NCBI GenBank assembly: GCA_030248135.1
Contig: JASANC010002058.1
Span: forward strand, 1 to 64,000
Direction of reading: 5' to 3'
DNA: 64,000 nucleotides
From: Theristus sp. LFF4_11
Taxonomy: Eukaryota > Nematoda > Chromadorea > Monhysterida > Xyalidae
In this document: positions 45,304 through 55,085 of the stretch, piece by piece
How positions within the stretch are numbered: position 1 is the stretch's first letter
Layout: the number at the start of each line of letters is the position of its first letter
Notes under the pieces: model-generated
Told to the model about the DNA's origin: nothing
What the model saw: the letters and a program-made list of their open reading frames with translations, nothing else
Database searches by the model: none
Position numbers and translations under genes: made by a program

Positions 45304-45996
45304 TAGGGTTGTTAAAAAAAACAAAAATCGTCATTTTTGTTTTTTTTAAAGAAAAATTTAAAAAAAAATTCAAAAATCAAAGTTGTGCTAAATCAATCAG
45401 GGAGTTCGAAGAACCACATATGATATGCAAGCGCCTCCGGAATGACTCCCGTATGGCGGAACTTTGGAGATTTTGTTTTGGTGACCTCAATTACCCCTTT
45501 CCAAACCGTTACCATGCCTCTTCTAGTGTTTTGACCCCCAAAACGTCACTTATTGTCCCCAGCCCAAGTGAAAATACACATACCGGCTTGAAATTCAATC
45601 AAATCTGATGATGTGTCGCGACGGCAGGACACGAAACGGCAACCAGACAACGTAACGATTGCAAACGGAGCAGCTTGGACGCTCAAATTTAGATTGCGAG
45701 GCGAATCGTCAGCTTATCTGCATCGGAAATGGTAAGCCAACTTTTGGGACGCTCAAAAACTTCATCGCAGATGTTGTATAAGCCTGAAATCAGTCGGTAA
45801 AACGGTCCAAAATCGACTGCTAAAGGTTTTACGAGGTAATATCAAAGAAAATTTTTGTTGAACTTTCAAAAAATTGTGCCAAAATTGAGGTTTTCAGAGC
45901 ATATTAGAGAAAAAATTTTCGAATTTTTTTTTTAAATCGGCATTTTTGTTTTTTTTAAATTTTTTTTTTAATTTTGATTTTTGTTTAACAACCCTA
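45304..45996 (+). mobile_element. hAT-like MITE, family B copy 1 (TAGGGTTGTTAAA ends)
   Basis: It starts TAGGGTTGTTAAAAAAAACA and ends GTTTAACAACCCTA, an inverted repeat of at least 14 bp. The interior contains gctaaatcaatcagggagt, agaaccacatatgatatgcaagcgcctcc and cttatctgcatcggaaatgg. No clear target duplication is seen for this copy. Other copies at 49855-51357, 52141-53429 and 53555-54828 share the interior. Confidence 0.88.
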
Positions 45997-46581
45997 CCCC
46001 CCACACCCCCCATGAAATTTGAGCAGCCCGGTACACAGACAGATCTGGGACTACTGTCGTCGCGACCCTTGCGACACTTGGCCTAGGCAATGTGACCTGT
46101 TACCCTTGTATCCGTGTGCCACATCAGAGATTTGAAAATAGTTGTCAAGCCAAGTTTCTCACTGTTTGTTTACACAAAGCATATTCCTCCTTTATATGCG
46201 TCTTCCGCATTTTTAGATAATAAAAATTATAGGCAATTTAGGCAATCAGCTAATTGGCTAGTGATCACGTGTTTTATGTGCAGGCATTGCTGTGAGGGGC
46301 GAAATCTTTTTTGCATTTGTAGAAGGCATGTAATTCAGAGTAATTTGCCTATATAATTGCCCATAATTTAGAGTTCATCGACTGCATTGCATACTAATCG
46401 GAAGGTTTTCATTTCAAAACGTTTTACGCAAATCACGTAATTTGTGTGGTCGGTCTGTTCGACTGGTTCTTATAAAAGCCCGCTACGCGGCCAGTGATTT
46501 ATCTGACGTTTTTCGGCCAGTTTCGAACAAAAGTGCTCGTCAGCGCCTATACAACCGATCCTTTCTAAAAGCAAGTGCGCC

Positions 46582-47338
46582 ATGCAGCTGCCGTCCGTGC
46601 TTCTGTTGTCGTCTATGGTCATCATCATGTCCCACGCAGCGGCGGCGGTGAAGTGCTATGAGTGCAAAGACTGTGCAACGCCACCAAAGGAGCTGAAGGA
46701 CTGCGCTGCACGCAAAAAACGCGGTTTTGAGGGCCTGGCCGATGCATTTAAAGAGCTGGGCAAATCAATAAAAATCCAGGGCCCAGCCAAAAAAAAACCC
46801 GCGCCCCCACCGCCAACCGTCAACCGTGCCAACAGTGCGTGTGGCACCAGTTTTGTAAGTTACATTGCATACAAACTATGTTACGGCCATAGTCTTCTCC
46901 CATTCAATTAATTGCTAGGTTTATGACGTGTTACTAATGCGTATGCTTTATATTATGTTTTATTCGGATGAATTTCGTCTGAATTTCATATTCCGAAAAA
47001 AAACGATTGGTACCCATTATTTTCAGGACAATGGGAAAATCAACCGTGCATGCTATTCGAAAGAAGCTTGCACCGGAGGGTTGGACGGCTGCAAAATGGA
47101 CGCTGCTGTGAAAGTGTGTTGCTGCACGACAGACGGTTGCAACAAGCAGAGCGAGAAATACTTTCAGCCGACGACGACGACAACAACGACAACAACGACA
47201 AGGAGAAATAACAACGAGGACTACGACGACGACGACGACGACAACAACAGCAAGACGAACACGGCAGCCCAGATGCAACCACGGCAGGCTTTCGCCGCCC
47301 TGTTGATGGCAGTCTGGCTGATTTTCTTTGGATACTAA
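46582..47338 (+). CDS. GPI-anchored Ly6/uPAR-like three-finger protein, 194 aa
   Basis: Two exons join in frame: 46582-46854 and 47027-47338. A signal peptide (MQLPSVLLLSSMVIIMSHAA) precedes AVKCYECKDCATPP. The fold ends with ACYSKEACTGGLDGCKMDAA and then VCCCTTDGCNK; the CCxxxxxCN pattern is the hallmark of Ly6 domains. Between the two halves is an unusual Lys/Pro-rich segment (GPAKKKPAPPPP), and the intron falls inside the domain. After the domain comes a run of threonines, then an Asn/Asp-rich linker and a C-terminal hydrophobic tail (AFAALLMAVWLIFFGY) fitting GPI attachment. It should sit on the outer cell surface. Ligand and pathway are unknown. A possible TATA-like tataaaag lies at 46470-46478. 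Confidence 0.88.
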
Positions 47339-47339
47339 T

Positions 47340-47515
47340 TTTCTTTCGACACTCCCTTTCTTCAAACACTGATTTTCCTTGAACACTGATTTTCTTTGGG
47401 CACTGATTTTAATTGGACACTGATGTTCGGATTTCTTTTATGCCACTGGTTTTCTTTCGCAGTGATTTTCTTTGGGCACTGATTTTCGGATTTCTTCGCA
47501 CACTGGTTTTGTGAT
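47340..47515 (+). repeat. Degenerate ~20-bp tandem repeats in the 3' region of the Ly6 gene
   Basis: Units of the type cactgattttctttggg / cactggttttctttcg recur about eight times directly after the stop codon, ending near 47510. An aataaataa signal follows at about 47541. The array is therefore probably transcribed as 3' untranslated sequence. Confidence 0.75.
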
Positions 47516-48700
47516 TGCATTCAGATAAACTGCATGAGAAAATAAATAAGGTGATCCATCCGTTTTTTTTGAATTAAATTTTTTTAAAAATCACGCTAAA
47601 AGGTAAAAACTATATAATACTAAACTTAATGTCAATTTTGTTATCGATATCCATCTACGCATAAAAATTAAAATCTGAGCTTTTCTGAGCCACTAGACTG
47701 ACCACCGTAGAAAAAAACTACATTGTCTAGGGTGGGTGCGGGCGGGCTTTTTAGCCCGCGGGCGGGATTTCCCCTCCAGAACATTGACGGGCGGGCCAAC
47801 GCGCAGTGAAAAATGTCTCCGGGCGGGCATACGAGTTTGTCTGTGGCCAAAAATTTTATGCGGGCGGGCAGACGGGTTTGCTAACGAGTCTCGCCGGCGA
47901 GAATAGCTTGGCACGCGGGCCGAATTGTCCGCCCGCGGGCCAGATTGAATTTGCCCGCGAGCCAATGCATGGTGTGCCCGCGGGCAGAATGCAGCAAAGT
48001 TTACATCTTACTACTCTGAAACATATTGTTTCTTCTCTGCTTGCCATAAGATTGTCATGATCGTGTTTGTTCAGTGGTGCACTGCAACAAAGTAAAAAAA
48101 TACAAACACAACTGAACAAATTACAAAGGTTGGCCTACATAAGGCCAAACATGTTTAGAGCTCAAAATTCATAAATAAATTTATGTTTTATTAGGCGGCT
48201 GCCGCGGCACACCTTCAAATCAACTGAATTTTGAAAACAAGGTAATTTTGTCATGGCCGTTTGATTTTTGAGGGTGCAGTGGTGGAAAAATCAATTTTTT
48301 AGAAATATCTCAGGCTCGTCTGGGTCCTGGTTTTTGCTGGCTACGTTTTTGAACTTGATTTTTTGGCACATTGCACATTTCCATTCCTTGGCCTTACGAA
48401 GCTTTGCGAATTACGTCGACGTACGTCAGGTATGAACGAACGGAACGCAATTCTAAAGTGACGTGGCACGGTCCGGCCCGACACGTGTGTCTTCGTTCAC
48501 ACCTGACGTATGCAGACGTATGTCGACGTGTTTGCAAAGGAGAAAGAATGACGAATAGTATAGCACGAAGAATTGTTATTTGTTTTGTGTTCCCCGGCCC
48601 CGGCCAGCCGGGCTGCCCTTTTCTTTTCTAAAATCCGCTACGGTAAAACACGCTCTTTGTCAGACATTGCTAAAAACGGACCTGATTCAAATATTAATCC
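47516..48700. other. Intergenic repeats, GC-rich element relic, no gene recognised
   Basis: At 47727-47996 a block starts tagggtgggtgcgggcgggc and is filled with gcccgcgggc palindromes, resembling a degraded hAT-type element. At about 48405-48525 lies a relative of the 11420-11625 element (cgacgtacgtcaggtatgaacg, mirrored ttcacacctgacgtatg). No coding exon was recognised. Confidence 0.5.
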
Positions 48701-48814
48701 TGGTGAGGGGTCCTCCCACCCTCAGCCGAAAATCCTGCCCGTGCACGTGCAAAACCCATGTGCACCCCCTCCCCCCTTTACTACCTCGACACGGGTAATA
48801 GACCCCCCACCTGC

Positions 48815-49723
48815 GGTTAGGGGCTTTGAAAAAAAAATATTTTATTTTATTTTTTTTAATTTGGATTTTTTTAACTTAAAAAAATTTTGAAAAAATTTTC
48901 TTCTACTTTGCTCTGAAAATTCGATTTATGGCATAATTTTTTGAAAGTTCAAACCAAATTTTCTTCCCAACTTCTTTGTGTGCTTAGGTAAATGTCATTA
49001 TTTGGTCATTTTGACCGACGTACTCCATGTTTTTTGATTTGGATGACTTCTAGAGTCAATTTTTAGCGTTGAAATGACTTAACTGAATTGAAATATCGTT
49101 TCAGAAATCGTTTTGTTGCAACTTAGATCATGTTTTTCAGTCGGTAAGGCCATGAGATGAACATGATATTTTGTTGATTGGCGTATGTTATAGGTCTACA
49201 ATGGAGTTGTGCGATATATTGTTAAACAATTGGAGCGGAGATGTTGGTCAATACCACATCACACGACCGTTTTTCAGACACCCGATAACATGGCCACATG
49301 TTAAAACTTGCGCGCTGAGCTAAACTAACGTGTTAAACTTGCGTCTGTCAGTTGCCCGCCCCCGCAACGTGATCGCGAAATCATGGTACGTGTTTTCGAT
49401 ACGATAAGAGTGGGCTCTCGCCATGTGGCAGATAGCATAGCTGGTTGAACCTGAAAGTAAGTGTCTTGGGGGGGGGGCGACCGGGTCGACAGCGGTTGCC
49501 GACTTTGCTGCAGCAAACAGGAATTTTTGAACACAGTCAAATTTTGGTAATTTTCTAAAGAGGAACAACTAAGAACGGTTCAATATTCAAGTACACGTCA
49601 AAAATTGTCCTGTTTTACTGTCGAAAATGCAACTTTCCCTCTATGAAATGGACATAATTTCAATAAAACACGATTTTCGCTCTTATAGTTTTCCGGATCA
49701 TTCTGAAAATAGTCTAGCTGAAC
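48815..49723 (-). mobile_element. hAT-like MITE, family A copy 4 (truncated)
   Basis: The left side begins GGTTAGGGGCTTTG, so the first bases of the end are lost. The body matches the other family A copies in inverse orientation. It breaks off at agtctagctgaac, where a family F end (CAGTACCGTGGGC) begins at 49723. The last roughly 100 bp and the second terminus are missing. Confidence 0.85.
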
Positions 49724-50242
49724 CAGTACCGTGGGCCCAAAAAAGTTTTCGAAGGAAGGGGGGTATGTTGCCGTGCAGTAGCGAAAGTGCGGGGGGGTGC
49801 ACCCCCCTCAGCCGAAAATCCTGCCCGTGCACGGGCACTTTCACTGCCCCTGCCTAGGGTTGTTAAATAAACAAAAATCGTCATTTTTGTTTTTTTTAAA
49901 TGAAAAATTAAAAAAAAAATTCAAAAATCAAAGTTGTGCTAAATCAATCAGGGAGTTCGAAGAACCACATATGATATGCAAGCGCCTCCGGAATGACTCC
50001 CGTATGGCGGAACTTTGGAGATTTTGTTTTGGTGACCTCAATTACCCCTTTTCCAAACCGTTACCATGCCTCTTCTAGTGTTTTGACCCCCAAAACGTCA
50101 CTTATTGTACCCAGCCCAAGTGAAAATACACATACACATATCAAATCTGATGATGTGTCGCGACGGCAGGACACGAAACGGCAACCAGACAACGTAACGA
50201 TTGCAAACGGAGCAGCTTGGACGCTCAAATTTAGATTGCGAG

Positions 50243-51057
50243 CAGTAGCGAAAGCGGGACCTCGGGTGAGGGGTAGAGATGTCAAGAAAAAAAAAATCTA
50301 TTTTTTTTCTTAAAAAAAAAATTTTTTTAATTTTTTTTAATGAAAGTTGTTCAGAATTTTTCAGGGAGTCCGAATATCACCATCTGAGGAGCCACCGACT
50401 TACCATATGACCCCCACTCATATGGGAGGGGTCAACCTATGGGAGGAGGGTGAAAATTTCAGACTTGGTTTCGGCGACCCCATTTTCCCACCGACGACAT
50501 CACGTCTCGTGTTTTGCCTCTCAATTCACCTCAAATAACACGGAAACAAGTTCAACAACAAACCGGTGTGATCATGCTGACGACACGAGGCGAAACAGCA
50601 ACGAGCAACCAACGAAGTTACGCTTGCAGTGGCAGACAGTGCAATTTCGACCTTTCGAGATCCTGAAAAACGATGCGTAAATGTGAGTTCTCTGCTTCTA
50701 TCTCACCTTAGCGGCATCGGAATTTGTTGAACTAGCCTTTGCGACGCTCAAGTACTTCAATGCGCGAGTCGATCATCACTCACCAAGGCTAAAAACAGTC
50801 GATAAATCAATCCAGAATACCACCTGCAGCGTTGAAGACTAAGTGACAAGGTAAAGTCAAAGAAAATTTTTGTTGAACTTTCGAAAAATTATGCCAAAAA
50901 CGGCATTTTCAGGGCACATTAAAGAAAAAATTTCAAAAATTTTTAATAAAAAAAATGCTCATTTTTTTTTACTTAAAAAAAAAATTTAAAAAAAAATTTT
51001 TTTTGACCCTTACATCTCTAGGTGGACCCCCCCCCACCCCCCGCACTTTCGCTACTG
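50243..51057. mobile_element. Family D element with exact 8-bp duplication, nested in family B
   Basis: It starts CAGTAGCGAAAGCGGGACC and ends GCACTTTCGCTACTG. The duplication attgcgag lies at 50235-50242 and 51058-51065. This fixes the ends of family D as CAGTAGCGAAAG / CTTTCGCTACTG and shows an 8-bp target. Most of its interior is the family E element 50274-51020. Confidence 0.93.
50274..51020 (+). mobile_element. Family E MITE (TAGAGATGTMA ends), innermost at this site
   Basis: It starts TAGAGATGTCAAGAAAAAAA and ends TTTTTGACCCTTACATCTCTA, an imperfect inverted repeat. The subterminal A/T runs and the layout resemble family B, and similar words recur (gagtccgaa near the left; aaagaaaatttttgttgaactttcgaaaaattatgcc near the right). 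It appears to be a distant relative of family B. An 8-bp duplication is not clear. Confidence 0.75.
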
Positions 51058-52140
51058 ATTGCGAGGTGAATCATCAGCTTATCTGCATCGGAAATGGTAA
51101 GCCAACCTTTGGGACGCTCAAAAACTTCATCACAGATGTTGTATAAGCCTGAAATCAGTCGGTAAAACGGTCCAAATTCGACTGCTAAAGGTTTTACGAG
51201 GTAATATCAAAGAAAATTTTTGTTGAACTTTCGAAAAATTGTGCCAAAATTGAGGTTTTCAGAGCATATTAGAGAAAAAATTTTCGAATTAAAAAAAATC
51301 GGCATTTTTGTTTTTTTTATCACTTAAAAAAAATTTGATTTTTGTTTAACAACCCTACCCCTGCCCAGTAGCGAAAGTGCGGGGGAGTGGGGGGGGGTCC
51401 ACCCCCCCTCAGCCGAAAATCCTGCCCGTGCACGGGCAGATACCCGTGTACCCCCCCTCCCCCCCTTTACCTCGACACGGGTACTAGACTCCCCCCCACC
51501 CCCCTCCGCGAGAAAACACGGGATCGCACCCCCCCCTCACGGTGGTCAATCTCAACTCAATTTTTTCCAAAAATACCGTAATTTTTGCATTTTTCTTGAC
51601 GTTGTGTTTGTCCCTGCATAGATTTTGTTGTTTCTGACCAAACAAGCAGCTTCTTTGCACAAAATATTCTGTATTTTACAAGAATTTCTGTGTTTTTCTA
51701 AGGCAAAAATTTGGTATTACCCGTGCGATCCCGTGCACCCCCCCTAACGAAATTTTTCTGCCAGTCATAGTTGTTCCAGGGGGGCCTGGGGGGGGGGCCG
51801 GCCCCCCCCCCAAAAATTTTTCGAATCTATCTCTATCAAACAGGTTTTTTCGGCTCAGCTATTATCTATCTAAAAAAATTTCTCAGCCAGCTATCTATCT
51901 GAAAATTTTTGTCTTCGAAGACATAAAATGAGTCAATTTTTGACCAAAATTGACCATTTTTGCTCGTAATTCTTGAAAATTTTGTTAATTTTAGGTAAAA
52001 TACGCGTTTATACTTGATTTTTAGTGTATTTTTAGCATTTATTTGCTGTTTTTATAGCTTTTTAGCGTTTTAGCTATCTATCTATCAAATTTCAAAATTT
52101 TGACCGGCCCCCCCCCCAAAGTCACATGGCCCCCCCCGCG

Positions 52141-53429
52141 TAGGGTTGTTAAAAAAAACAAAAATCGTCATTTTTGTTTTTTTTTTAAAAAAATTTTTTT
52201 TTTTTTAAATTTCAAAAATCAAAGTTGTGCTAAATCAATCAGGGAGTCCGAAGAACCACATATGATATGCAAGCGCCTCCCGAATGACTCCCATATGACG
52301 GAACTTTGCAGATTTTGTTTTGGTGACCTCAATTACCCCTTTTCCAAACCGTCACCATGCCTCTTCTTGTGTTTTGACCTCCAAAACGTCACTAATTGTC
52401 CCCAGCTAAACTAATGCTAAAGTGAAGACAAACATACCGCCTTGAAATTCGATCAATTCTTCTGATGGTGTTGCGACGACACGACACGAAGCAGCAAGCA
52501 ACCAGACAACGTAGCGCTTGCAAACGGAGCAGCGAGCACAATCGGACGCTCTGCGAGGCGAATCGTCACCTTATCTGCATCGGAAATGGTAGGCCAAGCT
52601 TTGGGACGCTCAAAAACTTCATCGCAGATGTTGTCGTCAGTACCGTGGGCGGGGGGGGGGGGGGGGGGGGTACACCCCCCCAGAGCACCCGAGACCGTCG
52701 GGTGGGGGGGGGGGGGGCACCGTGCCACCCCCCCTAAAACCGGGCACCCCCCCCCCCCAGCCTACCCCCGCCCCCCCCCCTCGAAAATTTGGCCGACCCC
52801 CACCCCACCCCCCCAGGAAATTTTGTCTGGCGGACACCCCCCCCTCAAAATTTTCTGCACACCCTAAATTTTTTTTCGAAAATCATGATTTTTTGTTTAT
52901 AAAGTCCATAATATAAGCTGAATATATGATAACTTGACCATCTTCATTGTAATTTCAAAGATTTTGCAGCAAAATTTAGCGTTTTTCCTTTCAAATTTAA
53001 GCGAAAAAATTTCATGGGGGGGGTGGACCCCCCCACAGAAAATTTTGAAAAAATGCACCCCCCCCCCCATGGGACCCCCCTGGGGGGGTCCCACGTTACC
53101 ATAGTTTTGACCCCCCCTCACTTTTTGGTCGGCACCCCCCCCCCCCCCCACGGTACCATACCCCCCCCCCCTCGAAATTTTTTTTGGGCCCACGGTACTG
53201 GTTGTCGTAGCCTAAAATCAGTCGGTAAAACGGCCCAAAATCGACTGCTAAAGATTTTACGAGGTATAATCAAAGAAAATTTTTGTTGAACTTTCGAAAA
53301 ATTTTGCCAAAATTGAGGTTTTCAGAGCATATTAGAGGAAAATTTTTCGAATTTAAAAAAAAAAATCGGCATTTTTGTTTTTTTTTAAATCACTTTAAAA
53401 AAAAAATTCATTTTTGTTTAACAACCCTA
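52141..53429 (+). mobile_element. hAT-like MITE, family B copy 3, nested in family C
   Basis: TAGGGTTGTTAAAAAAAAC opens it and TTTAACAACCCTA closes it. The interior matches the other family B copies and is split by the family F element at 52638-53200. The target duplication is obscured by the surrounding C-runs. Confidence 0.88.
52638..53200. mobile_element. Family F element (CAGTACCGTGGGC ends), copy 1
   Basis: It starts CAGTACCGTGGGCGGGG and ends GGGCCCACGGTACTG, with an exact 8-bp duplication gttgtcgt at 52630-52637 and 53201-53208. Long G and C runs alternate with gccgacccc and cgaaaatt words. Open frames through it are homopolymer artefacts rich in Gly/Pro. Confidence 0.93.
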
Positions 53430-53554
53430 CCCCCGGGGCCCCCCCCCCCAAATTTTCCAGATATATATCTAACTAGAAAATTTGCTCCAGCTATCTATAT
53501 CGGCCCCCCCCCCCCCAACCCCTCGGCTCTGGAACAACTATGCTGCCAGTGCAC

Positions 53555-54828
53555 TAGGGTTGTTAAAAAAAACAAAAATCGTCATTTTTGTTTTTTAAAA
53601 AAAAAATTTTAAAAATCAAAGTTGTGCTAAATCAATCAGGGAGTCCGAAGAACCACATATGATATGCAAGCGCCTCCCGAATGACACCCGTATGGCGGAA
53701 CTTTGCAGATTTTGTTTTGGTGACCTCAATTACCCCTTTTCCAAACCGTCACCATGCCTCTTCTTGTGTTTTGACCTCCAAAACGTCACTAATTGTCCCC
53801 AGCTAAGCTAATGCTAAAGTGAAGACAAACATACCGCCTTGAAATTCGATCAATTCTTCTGATGGTGTCGCGACGACACGACACGAAGCAGCAACCAGAC
53901 AACGTAGCGCTTGCAAACGGTGCAGCGAGCACAATCGGACGCTCTGCGAGCAGTACCGTGGGCGTGGGGGGGGGGTGGGGGGTACACCCCCCCCCAAAGC
54001 ACCCGAGACCGTCGGGTGGGGGGGGCCCCGTGCCACCCCCCCTAAAACCGGGCACCCCCCCCCCATCGTACCCCCCCCCCCCTCGAAAATTTGGCCGACA
54101 CCCCCCCCCCCCCCCCCTGGAATTTTGTCTGGCGGACACCCCCCCCCCCCCACAAAATTTTCTGCACACCCCTAAATTTTTTTCGAAAATCATGATTTTT
54201 GTCTATAAAGTCCATAATATAAGCTGAATATATGATAACTTGACCATCTTCATTGTAATTTCAAAGATTTTGCAGCAAAATTTAGCGTTTTTCCTTTCAA
54301 ATTTAAGCGAAAAAATTTCATGGGGGGGGTGGGGGGGGTGGCCCCCCCCCCCCCGTAAATTTTGGAAAAATGGACCCCCCCCCAGGGGCCCCCCTGGGGG
54401 GGGGGGTTCCAACTTTACCATAGGTTGGACCCCCCCCCTCACTTTTTGGTCGGCACCCCCCCCCCCACGGTACCACACCCCCCCCCTCGAAAATTTTTTT
54501 GGGCCCACGGTACTGTCTGCGAGGCTAATCGTCACCTTATCTGCATCGGAAATGGTAGGCTAAGCTTTGGGACGCTCAAAAACTTCATCGCAGATGTTGT
54601 CGAAGCCTAAAATCAGTCGGTAAAACGGCCCAAAATCGACTGCTAAAGGTTTTACGAGGTATAATCAAAGAAAATTTTTGTTGAACTTTCGAAAAATTGT
54701 GCCAAAATTGAGGTTTTCAGAGCATATTAGAGGAAAGTTTTTCGAATTAAAAAAAAAAAAAAATCGGCATTTTTGTTTTTTTTAAATCATTTTTAAAAAA
54801 AAAATTTCATTTTTGTTTAACAACCCTA
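53555..54828 (+). mobile_element. hAT-like MITE, family B copy 4
   Basis: It starts TAGGGTTGTTAAAAAAAACA and ends TTTAACAACCCTA, nested in the family D element 51366-54960. It is split by the family F element 53951-54515. Its interior is closest to copy 3 (for example cttgaaattcgatcaattcttctgatgg). Confidence 0.9.
53951..54515. mobile_element. Family F element, copy 2
   Basis: It starts CAGTACCGTGGGCGTGGGG and ends GGGCCCACGGTACTG, with an exact 8-bp duplication tctgcgag at 53943-53950 and 54516-54523. It is almost identical to copy 1 apart from lengths of G/C runs, so the two moved recently. Confidence 0.93.
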
Positions 54829-55085
54829 CCCCCCCCCCCCCTCAGGAAAATTTGCTGCCCGTGCACCCCCCCCTCACCGAGAAGGCACCTGACCCCCCCC
54901 CTCTAAAATTAGGCAAACACCCCCCCCCCCCCCTCACCCGAGGTCCCGCTTTCGCTACTGCCCCTGCCCCCCCCCCCCCCCGCACTTTCGCTACTGCCCC
55001 CCCCCACCCCCCCCCTCGTCTTCGGTACTGACGTCAACGTCATCTTCGCGGCGCGGTGATTTTTTAAATTTCTAAAACCATAAAA

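Larger units (their letters stand above)
44713..46010. mobile_element. Family D element (CAGTAGCGAAAGTG left end) nested in a family C end
   Basis: A family C left end (CATAGTTGTTCTAGGG) at 44713 is followed at 44730 by CAGTAGCGAAAGTGCGGGG, the left end of family D. The family D body has C-rich blocks (cagccgaaaatcctgcccgtgcacgggcag, cccgtgcgatcccgtgcacc). It is interrupted by a family B element at 45304-45996. No family D right end follows, so it is truncated. It lies just upstream of CIAO1 on that gene's strand. Confidence 0.7.
49855..51357 (+). mobile_element. hAT-like MITE, family B copy 2, itself interrupted
   Basis: It starts TAGGGTTGTTAAATAAAC and ends TTTAACAACCCTA, with an exact 8-bp duplication cccctgcc at 49847-49854 and 51358-51365. 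It contains the family D element 50243-51057. Removing that insertion restores the uninterrupted family B sequence seen at 45304-45996. Confidence 0.92.
51766..53542. mobile_element. Family C element, nested and itself interrupted
   Basis: It starts CATAGTTGTTCCAGGGGGG and ends GGCTCTGGAACAACTATG, with an exact 8-bp duplication ctgccagt at 51758-51765 and 53543-53550. The body matches 4011-4469. A family B element (52141-53429) sits in its right third. Confidence 0.92.
51366..54960. mobile_element. Second family D element at the same target 8-mer
   Basis: It starts CAGTAGCGAAAGTGCGGGG and ends GCTTTCGCTACTG. Its duplication is cccctgcc at 51358-51365 and 54961-54968, the left copy being the right-hand duplication of the neighbouring family B element. 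It carries the family C element 51766-53542 and the family B element 53555-54828. Confidence 0.9.
49776..54996. mobile_element. Outermost family D element of the nested block
   Basis: The left end CAGTAGCGAAAGTGCGGGG is at 49776 and the right end CCGCACTTTCGCTACTG ends at 54996. Little of its own body remains: a short cagccgaaaatcctgcccgtgcacgggca stretch, the target 8-mer cccctgcc and a C-run. Everything else is later insertions at 49855-51357 and 51366-54960. It lies directly upstream of DGKE exon 1. Confidence 0.7.

Noticed and set aside
52586..54610. Long Gly/Pro-rich open frames
   Set aside because: They are produced by poly-G and poly-C arms of family F and D elements; the reading frame changes with homopolymer length.
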